In this document: piece after piece, positions 62,947-64,000 of the stretch
Numbering within the stretch: position 1 is the stretch's first letter
Layout: each line of letters begins with the position of its first letter
Assembly: GCA_900708905.1 (NCBI GenBank)
Contig: CAADRB010000080.1
Coordinates: forward strand, 151,405-215,404
Direction of reading: 5' to 3'
Origin: Hymenolepis diminuta
Lineage: Eukaryota; Platyhelminthes; Cestoda; Cyclophyllidea; Hymenolepididae
Length of the DNA: 64,000 bases
Made by a program: the position numbers and the translations under genes
Notes under the pieces: model-generated
Told to the model about the DNA's origin: nothing
What the model saw: the letters and a program-made list of their open reading frames with translations, nothing else
The model's database searches: none

Positions 62947-64000
62947 GTCTGTTTTAATTTAGCTATTAATGTCCTATGACAAAGCAAATATTAAATCTGT
63001 AAGAAATTTGAGTCGACTACATTACAAGATACAGTAAAATAATTCAAAAGGTTAAGTTCGTTGCATTTTGACCTAGTTTTCTACCATTCAAACTTCAGGA
63101 ACCGTCTCATTTATTTCTGGGCGATAGCCTATGTCTGCAATGTTCAGTCCAGTAAAATGATTCGAGAGTTTGTCAATGGTTAACCACAGGTTATCTGGTA
63201 GTCGGTATCAACTATGACGCCCCGATTTCTTGTCAACACAAGCTAGTCTGTTACGTTAATATTTCTAATCCTATGATAGATTTTTATTTTACCGGAACTT
63301 TTTCATGAAATTACTTTTTAAAAGCCTCCTAGGGCTAGAACTAGTTCGGTTACTTTAAGATGTTTGCTTGATGAAAACTGACCATTGAACGCCAACTGCG
63401 TTCTCTCTAATGTGTTTAGAATCACGAGACGGATGAAAATAGTACTAAGAAAAACAGATTAGTTTATTTGCCCTAGACTTGCTTAAATTGCATTCAACAA
63501 ATTTTTAGGACATCGATTGGTAGTTTATCTAAAAGGAGATTTTATACTAATATTAACATTGGAATTTCACTTATCTAGACTAGTTGTTGGAAAAATCCAA
63601 TATCTCCTATCTCTAAGCAGGATTCTTAAGTATTATGAAAGGAATTCGTTCCTTGGGTACTAAATTTTTCTAATAATGCACTTGAGGGCTCATAAATGGG
63701 AATTTATTTTCTTCACTGCCATATCACTGACTGAACAAGTAACTATTTTCCCCTAATTATCCGCGTTACAAATTAACTGGTAACATAGGAACGAAAAGAA
63801 TCCTTCCTGAGCTGGAGATCTTATTTCTGGGTGACTTAACGGCAAATATTGCTCATTTTTGGTACAGAATAAGTCCCACATATCGGAACCATTTATTCAC
63901 AGTACTAGAATATTTCGAAATATTTTATAAAGTTTACGATTAATTACCTATTATTAATAAGTTCGTTACCACCTGCACTTCTTCCCTTGAATTAGGCGAC
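62947..64000. other. probable intron or 3' region of SRBD1-like gene, no exon seen
   Basis: No segment here reads as an S1 domain. Either the remaining exons lie beyond the window or the intron is long. No other gene or repeat is recognised. Confidence 0.5.

Overview
The window is nuclear DNA from an AT-rich, intron-containing animal genome, most likely a flatworm and probably a tapeworm. The evidence is GT-AG introns as short as 33 and 40 nt, in-frame micro-exons, a noggin-like gene with the long insert that I recall from planarian noggin-like proteins, and decayed mariner elements. No database search was possible, so the phylum is inference.

Five protein-coding genes can be built exon by exon with matching splice phases. 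Left to right they are: a noggin-like secreted BMP antagonist (minus, 3854-7483, two exons); CFAP20, a ciliary axoneme protein (minus, 33640-35074, four short exons); heparan sulfate N-deacetylase/N-sulfotransferase, NDST (plus, 35532-41871, ten exons); an ERCC6L/PICH-type SNF2 helicase (minus, 44902-56570, fifteen exons, seven of them micro-exons); and an SRBD1/Tex-like RNA-binding protein (plus, from 57351, nine exons found; the C-terminal S1 domain is not seen before the window ends).

Layout: 1-3853 has no recognisable gene. The noggin-like gene has a 2.5 kb intron. About 26 kb (7.6-33.6 kb) is nearly gene-free. It holds a decayed mariner with both terminal repeats (18410-19727), two copies of a tRNA-related SINE-like repeat, other diverged interspersed repeats, one possible pair of orphan terminal exons (9119-9408) and a small GC-rich island near 12 kb. 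From 33.6 kb on the window is gene-dense. CFAP20/NDST and ERCC6L/SRBD1 are two head-to-head pairs, each sharing a short upstream region. A second mariner, interrupted by a 900-N assembly gap, lies between the 3' ends of NDST and ERCC6L.

The genes are not one pathway. They cover BMP signalling, heparan sulfate synthesis in the Golgi, cilium structure, chromosome or anaphase-bridge maintenance, and RNA binding. The most unusual structure is in the ERCC6L-like gene: its N-terminal TPR-like unit is present four times, and the linker between units 2 and 3 is coded by three tandem copies of a two-micro-exon cassette, all in phase 0.
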